Assembly: GCA_963850345.1 (NCBI GenBank)
Contig: CAWKKW010000002.1
Span: forward strand, 248,001-312,000
Length of the DNA: 64,000 bases
DNA from: CAWKKW01 sp963850345
GTDB taxonomy: Bacteria; Acidobacteriota; Terriglobia; Terriglobales; Acidobacteriaceae
Direction of reading: 5' to 3'
Shown: piece by piece, positions 1-8,558 of the stretch
Position numbering within the stretch: position 1 is the first letter of the stretch
Layout: the number at the start of each line of letters is the position of its first letter
Made by a program: the position numbers and the translations under genes
Notes under the pieces: model-generated
What the model was told of the DNA's origin: nothing
Database searches by the model: none
What the model saw: only the letters and a program-made list of their open reading frames with translations

Positions 1-786
1 TAGTCAAGTGCTGGATCACCTGATACAACACTTCCTGGCCTGTGCCGGCGAAGGCGGCGACGGGATCGGCATCGCTCTTCATCCATGCGAACAAGAAGAC
101 CAGCGGAATCCATCCGCGCCGATCCTGCTCCAGCTGTCCGCCCATGCGGAATAAGGCCCGGGACATTTTGAGTGGGAGATGAACGCCGGCCACGCCGTTC
201 TCTGCCGGATCGTTGCAGAGCTCGGCGGGAGAAGTTACGAGATACTCGCGGCAACTGAGCGGGCGGAGCGGATGAATGCCGCAGGACTCATTCTCGAGGA
301 AGGGGCAGGGCACGCCGAGGTGGAGGTAATCCATGGCCATCTGCAGTGCGGTGTCGTTGTCGTCGAACCAGTCTTCTTCGATCAGCCGCTGAATCATTCC
401 CGAGTCGCGCAAGCTGACAAGCGCCTGGTGAAAGCGTCGCTGGAGTTCCTGCTGCTGTTTCTGGGAAAGCGTACGGATCCACGCAGAAAGAGACTGTGCC
501 TCGAAGATACTGACCGCACCATCTGGCTGCAACAAGCGCCGCAACCGGCCTTGCAGGAGATGGCTAGCACTAGCTTCGACGCGTCGTTCGAGGTGATGTG
601 CACGAGCGCGTTGTCGATCGACTGGATGACGGGCAGCAGCTGCGTGACGTTGGTCTGTCCCGCGGGCACTTCGACTTTTGCTTTGAGTCTTCCCTCGCCG
701 ATGCGAAGCTCAAATTCGACTTGTACGACCTCGGCCGACTCCGTTGCCAATAGATAGCATTTGAGTCTACAACGCTTCGCGACCAA
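1..786 (-). pseudogene. YkgJ-family cysteine-cluster (Zn/Fe-chelating) protein, one frameshift, runs off window start
   Basis: The minus strand from 786 encodes about 90 residues ending in a CxxGCGACC motif, the metal-binding signature of the YkgJ (CxxCxxCC) family. The reading frame is then lost. In the frame one base away the family sequence resumes (VSIFEAQSLSAWIRTLSQ...) and continues without stops to position 1, including CPFLENESCGIHPLRPLSCREYL with the remaining conserved cysteines. Adding one C near 515 restores the expected M-V-P-V-S join, so this is a single-base deletion, either real or a sequencing error. The downstream half has no other lesion. It is the third gene of a tight minus-strand operon, 9 bp after the CsgG-like gene. 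The 3' end lies outside the window. Family known; metal and substrate unknown. Confidence 0.8.
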
Positions 787-795
787 GTCCCGCGG

Positions 796-1770
796 CTAAG
801 GCGTCTTTACCGTGTCGCCGGTCTTCGGCTTACCCTCGCCGGTGAAGGTGCCAACGGCCGAACTCGCATCGACACTGGTGATGGTGAGCTGTCCGACTTT
901 GTCTTCTACCGTACGAAGCGGCTTGCCGGTGGCTGGGTCTTTGATGACGCGAGATATGCGTGTGATCAGCAAGTTGTCTCCGACGTGCACCCCAGCTTGG
1001 CTGCCGACGTTGATGATGATTTCATTGCTGGATGCGTCGGCCACTAATCCGGCGACAGGCACCGCCTGCGCGACGGGCAGGTTCGCCGATTTCTGCTCGA
1101 GCCCTTGCGCGAGTTGCGTTACGGCCTGCGTAACCGCTTCGCCGATGATAGTCTGCGCGAAGTTGCTGCTGCTCATATCGCCAGCGCCACCACCATAGTT
1201 CCCGCCGCCACCTCCGCCACCAAGCAGGTTGGTACCGGAGCGGGTGGATTGTCCGCGTCCGCTGACCGAGGCGAGTATCTCACCGGTATTCACGTCGATC
1301 ATGCGCGCGGTGACAGCGACCACTGCCTTCGATTTCGAAGTGCCAACGTTGCCCACGCCGTACTTATCCCATCGGCCCAACATGCCGCCGACGTTTCTGT
1401 TCTGATCGTCGCGTCCAAACTGCGTGATATCGCCGGTGATGATGGCGTCCACACCGAGGATGTGCCCGATCTTGGCGGCCGTCGAAGTGTCTGCGCGATT
1501 GCTGTTGGAGAAGTTCTGCTCCGCGAGCACCTTGTTGATGGCGTTTCGTTCAATCACGCGATAGGTGCCATCGTTGGTGAGCCGGTCGATGAGAATATCC
1601 GAGATACCTTTGCCAATGTCCTGGTTCGTGCCGAAAACAGCCTGGGTAGTCGTCATCACGGTGGCGTAGTTGAAGTCGAGCACGGCGATGCGATGTCTCT
1701 GGGCGGATGTCTGGCAGATGGCGGCACTGCTCAGGCCGGCCGCGAGGAGAGCAATGAGAAGTTTGCGCAT
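796..1770 (-). CDS. CsgG/HfaB-like secreted protein
   Basis: 324 aa. The N-terminus (MRKLLIALLAAGLSSAAICQ) is a signal peptide; the Cys lies in a poor lipobox (AAIC), so a lipoprotein is doubtful. Residues about 27-165 match the CsgG fold: RIAVLDFNYATV, then DILIDRLTNDGTYRVIERNAI, then LGVDAIITGDITQFG. A poly-Gly loop follows (about 185-197), then a C-terminal beta domain (INVGSQAGVHVGDNLLI). CsgG is the outer-membrane secretion pore of the curli system, but no curli subunit genes are nearby, so curli export is not implied. The gene starts 11 bp after the kinase gene ends, suggesting co-transcription and a shared envelope-signalling role (inference). Confidence 0.8.
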   Translation of the reverse strand: MRKLLIALLAAGLSSAAICQTSAQRHRIAVLDFNYATVMTTTQAVFGTNQDIGKGISDILIDRLTNDGTYRVIERNAINKVLAEQNFSNSNRADTSTAAKIGHILGVDAIITGDITQFGRDDQNRNVGGMLGRWDKYGVGNVGTSKSKAVVAVTARMIDVNTGEILASVSGRGQSTRSGTNLLGGGGGGGNYGGGAGDMSSSNFAQTIIGEAVTQAVTQLAQGLEQKSANLPVAQAVPVAGLVADASSNEIIINVGSQAGVHVGDNLLITRISRVIKDPATGKPLRTVEDKVGQLTITSVDASSAVGTFTGEGKPKTGDTVKTP

Positions 1771-1781
1771 TTCTGAAGCTC

Positions 1782-3422
1782 CTAAGATTTGCCGAGAAAA
1801 ACTTCCAGGCTTTCAAGTTCTTTTTCGGCTCGATCGAGATTCTTGCCTGCCGAGGCCGCGTCGCGCGCAGCCAGCGAATTGTTGGCCGACTGCAAGTAGG
1901 CGTTCATGCGGTTGAGGGAACCGGCGATATCGCCACGAAGCCCGAGTCCCTCTGCTTCCTGCTGGCGGCGTAGCTGTTCAATGGAATCGCGAGCCGCACT
2001 CGCCCTCGCCGAAACCTGCGTGATGCGATCAGAAAGCTCTTCCAGCGCTGCCGAAGAAGAAACCGTCGGGCTGGTCTGGCTGGGCGAATTCTTCTGTGGT
2101 TCGGCCCCTGGCTGCTGCTGAATCGGCTTGGTAGCCGTGCCCTGTCGTGAAGACTCAGGGTGATTCGCTACTGGAACCATCTTCGACGAAACTGATGTCG
2201 TGGTGGCCGCGCTTACGGGGGTCTGAACCGGGAGCGGTGGGGGGGTGGGGGCCAACTCTTGCGCAGAAGGCATTCCCGCCTCGTCCGAGGGCGGCGGCAC
2301 AGACGTACCTTGTACCTGCGCTGGCGCGGTAGCCACTGTCGCGCTGGTGGCGTGGGTGGAAAGAAAATGCGGAAGGATGGTCGCCGCGCCGATCATTCCG
2401 AGAACCGCGGCTATGCCGCCCATCGCTATCCACAACGTGCGCTGGCTCTTTACCTGAGTGAGTTCGGTGCCGCTGCTTAACTCCACTGGCGCAAACTGCG
2501 GGTCGGCGTGCGCTTGCGGACTTGGCGCCGCCTCGGACGCCGGCAGAGCGACGGGCATGGCAGGTGCAGGCTTGGCCGCGGGCCGCTCATTCAAAGTTGC
2601 GGTTGCGTTGGGAAGGGTGCGCAGCGCATTTCGAAAGGCGTCAGCGGTCTGAAACCTTGCTGCGGGATCCTTGGCCAGCGAGGTCAGGATGATGTCGTTG
2701 AGGCCCGGAGGTAGAGATGAGTTGAGTTCGATTGGCGGTTGCGGGGCGGTGTTCAACTGCGCGTTCAGAACACTGTATGCCGTGTCGGCCTGAAAGGGTT
2801 TGCGTCCGGTGAGCAGCTCGTAGAGCGTAACTCCCAGCGAGTAGATGTCGGAGCGAGCGTCGACGGTGCCGCCGCTCACCTGTTCGGGAGACATGTAGTA
2901 AACGGAACCCATGGTCGTGCCGGGCCGCGTAAGCTGCAATTCATTACTGGACTTGGCGATGCCGAAGTCCATCAACTTGAGCACGCCAGACGTCGTGACC
3001 ATGATGTTGGCCGGCTTCAAATCGCGATGAATGACCCCACGGGCATGCGCATACGACAATGCGGCGAGCACCTGCCTGGCGTAGCTGAGCACGTCGTCGG
3101 TCGAGAGAGCGGCCTGCCCTGCGCGCATCTCCAGCGTAACGCCTTCGACGAACTCCATGATCATGACCAGCTGCTGCTCGTATTGAAAGGCAGTTCGTAG
3201 CTGGGCGATGTTGGGGTGATCTAGGCTGGCAAGCGTGCGGATCTCCGCGGTGAAGCGGGCGGCTAACTCAGGCTCGGCAACCAAGCCGGGCAACAAAATC
3301 TTCATCGCCTCGATACGATCGGAGATCACATTCCGGGCGCGATAGACGCGACCCATCCCGCCCGAACCGAGTAGGCTTAAGATCTCATAATCACCTAACC
3401 GCTGACCTATCTCTACTGCCAT
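1782..3422 (-). CDS. Membrane-anchored Ser/Thr protein kinase (PknB type)
   Basis: 546 aa. The kinase domain spans about residues 12-270: glycine loop GSGGMG (19-24), ATP-anchoring Lys41 (AMKIL), catalytic loop HRDLKPAN with Asp134, DFG Asp152, and the SPEQ activation segment. All catalytic residues are present. A Pro/Ala-rich linker follows, then one membrane segment at about 330-352, then a Pro/Ser/Thr-rich region and a C-terminal coiled coil (about 455-546). The kinase is therefore predicted cytoplasmic and the coiled coil extracytoplasmic. It is the first gene of the operon with the CsgG-like and YkgJ-like genes. A PP2C phosphatase remnant sits just upstream in the opposite orientation, so the kinase may have lost its phosphatase partner. 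Confidence 0.93.
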   Translation of the reverse strand: MAVEIGQRLGDYEILSLLGSGGMGRVYRARNVISDRIEAMKILLPGLVAEPELAARFTAEIRTLASLDHPNIAQLRTAFQYEQQLVMIMEFVEGVTLEMRAGQAALSTDDVLSYARQVLAALSYAHARGVIHRDLKPANIMVTTSGVLKLMDFGIAKSSNELQLTRPGTTMGSVYYMSPEQVSGGTVDARSDIYSLGVTLYELLTGRKPFQADTAYSVLNAQLNTAPQPPIELNSSLPPGLNDIILTSLAKDPAARFQTADAFRNALRTLPNATATLNERPAAKPAPAMPVALPASEAAPSPQAHADPQFAPVELSSGTELTQVKSQRTLWIAMGGIAAVLGMIGAATILPHFLSTHATSATVATAPAQVQGTSVPPPSDEAGMPSAQELAPTPPPLPVQTPVSAATTTSVSSKMVPVANHPESSRQGTATKPIQQQPGAEPQKNSPSQTSPTVSSSAALEELSDRITQVSARASAARDSIEQLRRQQEAEGLGLRGDIAGSLNRMNAYLQSANNSLAARDAASAGKNLDRAEKELESLEVFLGKS

Positions 3423-3637
3423 CTCTTTGCCTCAGGTGTAATCCGGGGAACCAAGGGCGCACATGCGAACGGACTCTTGGAAATCCGCCCCATAGTACTC
3501 ATAAAAGCTCACCGAACGCCAGCACTTAGTCAGGCTGGCACAAGGTTGACGCATGCAATCGAGCACCTGTCCGATCGCCGCAAGAACTCACAGCAGAATG
3601 GTGCGGCCGGGCCACGAAGCGTTTCAACCAACCAGAG

Positions 3638-4107
3638 TTGACGACTAACTTCCGTCGGGAAATCTGGGAGGGTTTCGATATCTTCGGTACCCAGCCGGTC
3701 GCAATTCGCGAGCTAGAGATTCGCATCAGCAAAAACTCCGTTGGAGCAGTTGGAGCGCGCAACTATCAGGACGGAAATGGCCTTAGCCTCACCCTCTCAA
3801 TCGGTGATTACGAGAGCCATCGGGATCGAGGAAGCCGTAGAGCGTGACCTGTTCGGCCCTTGAACTCGAAGGGGGCGACAGGATATTGCTCACCACCGAT
3901 GAGCTCACGTGCTATGTCGACCCCGGGGAGATCTCCCAACTCACCCATTTACAGCAGGAGTCGCATGCGGCTTGCCAAGTGCTCATCGATAGGGCAAAGG
4001 CACGTGGAACCGCAGATAACGTGACCTGCGTGATGTTGCAGGCGAGTCCAGGTAAGGCTTTTCGCTCGCATCTCGTGCGCTGCGTCCGATACGCAACGCA
4101 AGCCGTT
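3638..4107 (+). pseudogene. PP2C-family Ser/Thr phosphatase remnant
   Basis: The plus strand keeps pieces of a PP2C phosphatase in different frames. First comes an N-terminal stretch (REIWEGFDIF... then VGARNYQDGNGLSL, resembling the PP2C start). An internal deletion then joins it to ITRAIGIEEAVERDLF near 3800-3855, and a shifted frame gives LELEGGDRILLTTDELTCYVDPGEI and RAKARGTADNVTCVML. The order GD-x-LLLTTDGLT ... DN-T matches PP2C motifs, with the usual DG changed to DE. Frameshifts and missing middle motifs show it is dead. It lies upstream of, and divergent from, the kinase gene, and kinase-PP2C pairs are common neighbours. Confidence 0.7.
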
Positions 4108-4129
4108 CAATGCGCCTGGCATTAAGACC

Positions 4130-4634
4130 TCCGCTCCAGGTGTAGTCCCTTCGAAGCGAATCACCAGCGGCGGCGATCCAGCACTTTGACCGGCGTGTTC
4201 GACACTTCAACGGGGAACTCGAGGTGATACCCGTTCGCCTTCTATATGTGGGCCTTGTTGAGCAATTCAAAGAGCGACGAGGTGCCGGTGAACTGCAGCG
4301 GAAGCCTGTTGGCGCTCAACTGTACCTGCTGCGCGGTCTGCGCACTCCAGGTGAACTGCTTTGTGCGGCCGCGATCGAGTAGGGGTTCTCGTGCCGACGT
4401 TCGTCGGCATAGAAATCAAACTGCTGCCGCCAGTTGCTTCTGCTGATTCGTCTCGACCGTGTGGCCGCTCTGCCAATACAACATCAGCACGAGGACAAGA
4501 AATTCAGCAGTGCTCCTATCGGCGTTGCTATTGGGAATGAGGTAGGCGCGCAGTGTCGCGTAGGCGGAGTTGTAGTCGCCGGCCTGCATTTGGGCCGATG
4601 GTAAAGCGCCCAATTGCTGTGACCAGATCGGCAT
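4130..4634 (-). pseudogene. TssM/IcmF (type VI secretion) C-terminal remnant
   Basis: Three frames of the minus strand together read like the C-terminal part of TssM. The pieces are GDYNSAYATLRAYLI (4540-4590), then FDFYADERRHENPYSI (about 4365-4420, frame-shifted), then KQFTWSAQTAQQVQLSAN and TGTSSLFELLNKAHI. An in-frame TAG follows, then KANGYHLEFPVEVSNTPVKV. The series 'Y..L.AYL', 'QFDFYA.E....NPY', 'F.W' and 'LF.LL..A' is the TssM/IcmF pattern. Full-length TssM exceeds 1000 aa, so most of the gene is gone. No other T6SS gene is intact in the window. The family call rests on motif order seen by eye. Confidence 0.55.
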
Positions 4635-4650
4635 GCGTGTTCTCGAGTAG

Positions 4651-4892
4651 CTGCTTGCGAGGCAGTCGGAAGAGTCGTACCAGCAAACGCTCTCCTATGC
4701 TCCGGACGAGCCCTACGCGAACTACCGACTAGGCATTGTCTACGCTGAGGAATGCAACCACGCCGGGAACGTGAGCCTGTTGAAAGAGGCCAGGAGCCAC
4801 TTCGACACGGTGATCAAGGTAAACCCGACACGGACGAGGCGCAGCGCGCAGAGAAATACATTGCCAATATCGACGCGGTTCTGGCCCACTAA
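4651..4892 (+). pseudogene. TPR protein C-terminal fragment
   Basis: On the plus strand a tetratricopeptide-like stretch (ESYQQTLSYAPDEPYANYRLGIVYAEE ... KEARSHFDTVIKVNP) loses frame near 4830. It resumes one base over as DTDEAQRAEKYIANIDAVLAH and ends in TAA at 4890-4892. The upstream part of the gene is absent. It belongs to the cluster of dead fragments between the kinase and the pyrophosphatase. Which TPR protein it came from cannot be told. Confidence 0.55.
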
Positions 4893-4919
4893 GCCGCCCT
4901 GTTGGTTCGAAGCCGAACC

Positions 4920-5603
4920 CTAACGCGCGACTCCCAAAGCAGCGTCCAGAATCTCCTCCAGATTGCCGAATCGAGACTGGTAGTCAGCCAAGCTTCTCCG
5001 TATCACTTCCAGCGCCTCTTCACGGCCATACGTGTGAGAAATCTCCGTATTGCCGGAGGCACTCCCTGGGGCTAGCTTGTAGGTCAGGAAGTAGTGCCGC
5101 AACCTGTCCAGCATCGCCTCCGGCACCTGCTCAATCTCATTCCACGAGCCGTAAGTCGCGTCTTCCTTGAGCACTGCGATGATTTTGTCATCCGCTTCTT
5201 CATGGTCCAACATGCGAAAGCCACCGATCGGAATGCACTCGACGATCACATTGCCATGCTGAATCGGACGGTCAGTGAGCACGCAAATATCCAGCGGGTC
5301 AGCGTCGCCAGCCAGTGAACGGCCGGTCTTTTCGGTGGAGTACGCGGCCACCAGATCTCCGCAGAAAGTCTGCGGAATGAACCCGTACAACGCGGGGCAG
5401 ATGTTCGAATACTTCTGCGGACGATCTACCCTTAGATATCCAGACACCTTATCGATCTCATACTTCATCGTGTCAGAAGGTACTACCTCAATAAAACATT
5501 GCACCTGGTCTGGCACCCGATCTCCCGGTGAAATGCCGTGCCATGGATGCGGTTTGAAGAGAACACCCAACAATTTCCAAAGAGGCTGCACCGACTTTGA
5601 CAT
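4920..5603 (-). CDS. ppa: Inorganic pyrophosphatase, family I
   Basis: 227 aa from the start chosen here. An upstream in-frame ATG at 5672 exists, but the ATG at 5603 has a good Shine-Dalgarno (AGGGGAG, about 8 bp upstream) and gives a normal N-terminus. The family I signature DADPLD (Asp100, Asp102, Asp105) supplies the Mg-binding aspartates. The flanking motifs KYEIDKVSG and YGFIPQTFCGD match soluble pyrophosphatases. The enzyme hydrolyses PPi to phosphate and so pulls biosynthetic reactions forward. It is somewhat longer than the usual 170-180 aa because of an N-terminal extension and a C-terminal helix. It is divergent from glycogen phosphorylase. Confidence 0.93.
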   Translation of the reverse strand: MSKSVQPLWKLLGVLFKPHPWHGISPGDRVPDQVQCFIEVVPSDTMKYEIDKVSGYLRVDRPQKYSNICPALYGFIPQTFCGDLVAAYSTEKTGRSLAGDADPLDICVLTDRPIQHGNVIVECIPIGGFRMLDHEEADDKIIAVLKEDATYGSWNEIEQVPEAMLDRLRHYFLTYKLAPGSASGNTEISHTYGREEALEVIRRSLADYQSRFGNLEEILDAALGVAR

Positions 5604-6000
5604 GAGAAACTCCCCTGGATGCGGCGGCGCTCGATGGGAACAGACGCCGTCGTGGTTACGATAACACCTCAATCCGTTTACACGCAGCCCTCAACCTTGA
5701 CTCTTGTTCCGCGAAAGTTTGCGAGAACCAGGAACGTCGTTCCCTTAGAACGAAAGGCGGGTATCGCCTTGTGTCCTTCGGCTAGCAAGACCCTGAAAAG
5801 AACTTAGGATTATCGGGCTTTTCGCCACTAAAATACGCCATACCTCCGCTTCTTGAGACGCCGTTCATGATGCCCTCTTCGGGTGATTGCCGCCCCGATT
5901 CCGCATCCATCATTATCGGTTGTCGCTTAGCAGGTGCTGCAGCCACAAACGTCACGGTCCCGGGTACTTCAACGATTTGCAGTGAGGCAGTCTCCCCCAT
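5604..6000. other. Intergenic region between ppa and glgP
   Basis: About 400 bp between two divergently transcribed genes, so it must hold promoters for both. A minus-strand open frame here has no recognisable family features or convincing start signal and was not called. No clear -35/-10 pair, operator or riboswitch could be picked out. Confidence 0.4.
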
Positions 6001-8466
6001 ATGAAAGCAGAGCAGAAGCTGGAACCATCCAAGTCGCATTCTTCCAAAGAATGGGCATCCCTCATCGAGCAACAACTCCGGCATCAATTTGCAAAAGCGG
6101 TAGGGACGGCAACGCCTGACGAATTATTCAGGGCGACCGCTGCGGCTCTGCGACCAGCGTTAGTCGATGGGCTGCTCGAGAGCTCATCCCGCTTCCTGGC
6201 GGCAGACAGCAAGTCGCTCTATTACCTGTCGATGGAGTTTCTGCTGGGGCGATCGTTAGGAAATAATCTCCTCAATCTTGGTATCTATCCGATTGTGGAA
6301 TCCGCCTTGGCCGAACTGGGAATAGCCCTATCCGATCTGCTCGAAGTAGAGCCTGACGCGGCGCTCGGCAACGGCGGACTAGGACGCCTGGCCGCGTGCT
6401 TTCTGGACTCTTTAGCCAGCCTGCATATGGCGGGTTATGGCTACGGCATCAATTACGAATTTGGACTGTTCCGCCAGGAGATCGAAGGCGGCCGACAAAA
6501 AGAGAAACCTGACTACTGGGCCAGTGCGCAATCTCCGTGGCTGATCGAACATCTGGATCAGGCTTACCTCATCCCGATCTATGGCCGCATCGAACATGGG
6601 CAGGACCGCTGCGGAAATTACAATCCGATGTGGATGGACTGGAAGGTCCTGGTCGGTGTGCCCCATGATCTGCCGATCGTAGGGCAGGATGGTCAAACCA
6701 TCAACACGCTTCGACTGTTCTCGGCGAGAGCTTCGGACGAATTCGATATCAGCATCTTCAACGACGGCGATTATCTAAGCGCGGTCGAACAGAAAATGGC
6801 CTCTGAGACAGTCAGTAAGGTTCTTTATCCATCAGACGCCATGGCTTCGGGCCGATACCTCCGTCTTACCCAGGAATATTTCCTGGTGGCGTGCGCGATG
6901 CGAGATATCTTCCGCAAATTTCTGGCCAGCCACTCGGACCTGCGAACCTTTGCTGATCACGTTGCCATCCAGATGAACGACACGCACCCGGCGCTTACCG
7001 TCGCCGAGCTCATGCGCATGCTGATCGATGAGCACGCAATGGATTGGGACGACGCCTGGGAGATCACGCAGGCCACCTGCGGCTACACCAATCACACCTT
7101 GATGCCCGAGGCGCTCGAACGCTGGCCGGTCGAGATGTTTGCCAACCTGCTGCCAAGGCACCTGCAGATTATCTTCGAGATCAATCACCGATTTCTGGCG
7201 AGAGTGGAGCAGCAGTATCCCGGCGACACGCAGCGCCTGCAGAAGATGTCTATCATTGAAGAAGGCGCCGTGCCAATGGTCAGAATGGCGAACCTCGCCA
7301 TTATTGGCAGCCACGCAGTCAATGGAGTGGCCCAACTCCACTCTCACCTGGTGCGAACCGAATTAGTCCCCGAGTTCAATCAATTCTATCCGGGCCGGTT
7401 CAGTAATAAAACGAACGGAGTTACTCCGCGGCGCTGGCTCATGCACGCCAATGCGCCACTCGCTGAATGGATTTCGGATCGCATTGGAAGCGGCTGGCGG
7501 GAAGACCTGAACCTTCTTCATGAGCTTGAACCCTTCGCACAGGATCCTGAGTCACAGCGGCAGTTCTCGTTTATCAAACATCAGAACAAGATCCGCCTGT
7601 CCAAAACGATTCTCGCGCGGACAGGCATACGTGTCGATTCTCAAGCTATCTTCGATGTCCAGGTCAAGCGAATTCACGAGTACAAGCGCCAGTTGCTGCA
7701 CGCCCTTGGAGTAATGCACGAGTATTACCGAATCGAAGATGGTCAGGCGCCGATTGCGCCCCGGGTACATATCTTTGCGGGCAAAGCCGCGCCCGGATAC
7801 TTCATGGCCAAGCTCATCATCAAGTTGATCAATAACATCGCGCATGTTGTGAACCGCGATCCGCGAGTCGGAGACAGCCTGAAGGTAGCCTTTTTACCTG
7901 ACTACAAGGTGTCGCTCGCCGAGATTATCATTCCGGGTGCGGACCTGAGCGAACAGATCTCGACTGCGGGGCTTGAAGCTTCAGGAACCAGCAATATGAA
8001 ATTCGCGATGAACGGGGCGCTTACCATCGGCACGCTGGATGGCGCAAACATCGAAATCCTGGAGGAGGTCGGACCGGAGAACATCTTCATCTTTGGTCTC
8101 CGCGCCGATGAAGTGAGCAAAATGCGCCAGGACGGTTACAATCCCTGGGACTGGTACAGTCGAGACGAGAGCATCCGCAGGGTAGTCAACGGCCTTACAT
8201 CCGACACGTTTACCTCAGGGGAGCCGGGGATCTTTGTACCCATTCGGAAAGCGCTGCTCGACCACGGCGACGCGTATCTGCACCTGGCAGACTTTGGCTC
8301 CTATGTCGCCGCTCAGGAGAGGGTCTCTGCGACATTTCTTGATGCAGCCCAGTGGAGCTCAAAAGCCATTTTGAATGTGGCAAGGATGGCCAAGTTCTCC
8401 AGCGACCGGACGATACAGGAGTATGCATCGGAGATTTGGAATATCAAGTCATTGCGGCCCTCATAG
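6001..8466 (+). CDS. glgP: Glycogen/maltodextrin phosphorylase (GT35)
   Basis: 821 aa, normal for the family. The signature EASGTSNMKFAMNGAL contains the pyridoxal-phosphate Lys667. Other conserved stretches are YLSMEFLLGRSLGNNL (about 75-90), DAALGNGGLGRLAACFLDSLA, NDTHPA, NKTNGVTPRRW and QVKRIHEYKRQLL. The enzyme releases glucose-1-phosphate from alpha-1,4-glucans using phosphate, in the cytoplasm. The start ATG has only a weak upstream purine run (GAGG about 13 bp away). The next gene begins 92 bp downstream on the same strand, so co-transcription with the signalling module is possible. Confidence 0.95.
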   Translation: MKAEQKLEPSKSHSSKEWASLIEQQLRHQFAKAVGTATPDELFRATAAALRPALVDGLLESSSRFLAADSKSLYYLSMEFLLGRSLGNNLLNLGIYPIVESALAELGIALSDLLEVEPDAALGNGGLGRLAACFLDSLASLHMAGYGYGINYEFGLFRQEIEGGRQKEKPDYWASAQSPWLIEHLDQAYLIPIYGRIEHGQDRCGNYNPMWMDWKVLVGVPHDLPIVGQDGQTINTLRLFSARASDEFDISIFNDGDYLSAVEQKMASETVSKVLYPSDAMASGRYLRLTQEYFLVACAMRDIFRKFLASHSDLRTFADHVAIQMNDTHPALTVAELMRMLIDEHAMDWDDAWEITQATCGYTNHTLMPEALERWPVEMFANLLPRHLQIIFEINHRFLARVEQQYPGDTQRLQKMSIIEEGAVPMVRMANLAIIGSHAVNGVAQLHSHLVRTELVPEFNQFYPGRFSNKTNGVTPRRWLMHANAPLAEWISDRIGSGWREDLNLLHELEPFAQDPESQRQFSFIKHQNKIRLSKTILARTGIRVDSQAIFDVQVKRIHEYKRQLLHALGVMHEYYRIEDGQAPIAPRVHIFAGKAAPGYFMAKLIIKLINNIAHVVNRDPRVGDSLKVAFLPDYKVSLAEIIIPGADLSEQISTAGLEASGTSNMKFAMNGALTIGTLDGANIEILEEVGPENIFIFGLRADEVSKMRQDGYNPWDWYSRDESIRRVVNGLTSDTFTSGEPGIFVPIRKALLDHGDAYLHLADFGSYVAAQERVSATFLDAAQWSSKAILNVARMAKFSSDRTIQEYASEIWNIKSLRPS

Positions 8467-8558
8467 AGCAAGAGGTTCGAAACGGAGTTCGTGTACTACC
8501 TGGCGAACAGATTGCGCTTGCGAGGGTGAAACTTGGCGGGGACCGGCTTCAGACTAGA

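Noticed and set aside
179..757. Long plus-strand open frame at the window start
   Set aside because: Antisense to the YkgJ-family gene, whose conserved cysteine motifs are on the minus strand.
796..1770. Curli secretion locus
   Set aside because: A CsgG-like protein alone; no csgA/B/E/F-type genes nearby.
5782..6087. 101-aa minus-strand open frame between ppa and glgP
   Set aside because: Overlaps the glgP 5' end, no ribosome-binding site and no family motif.
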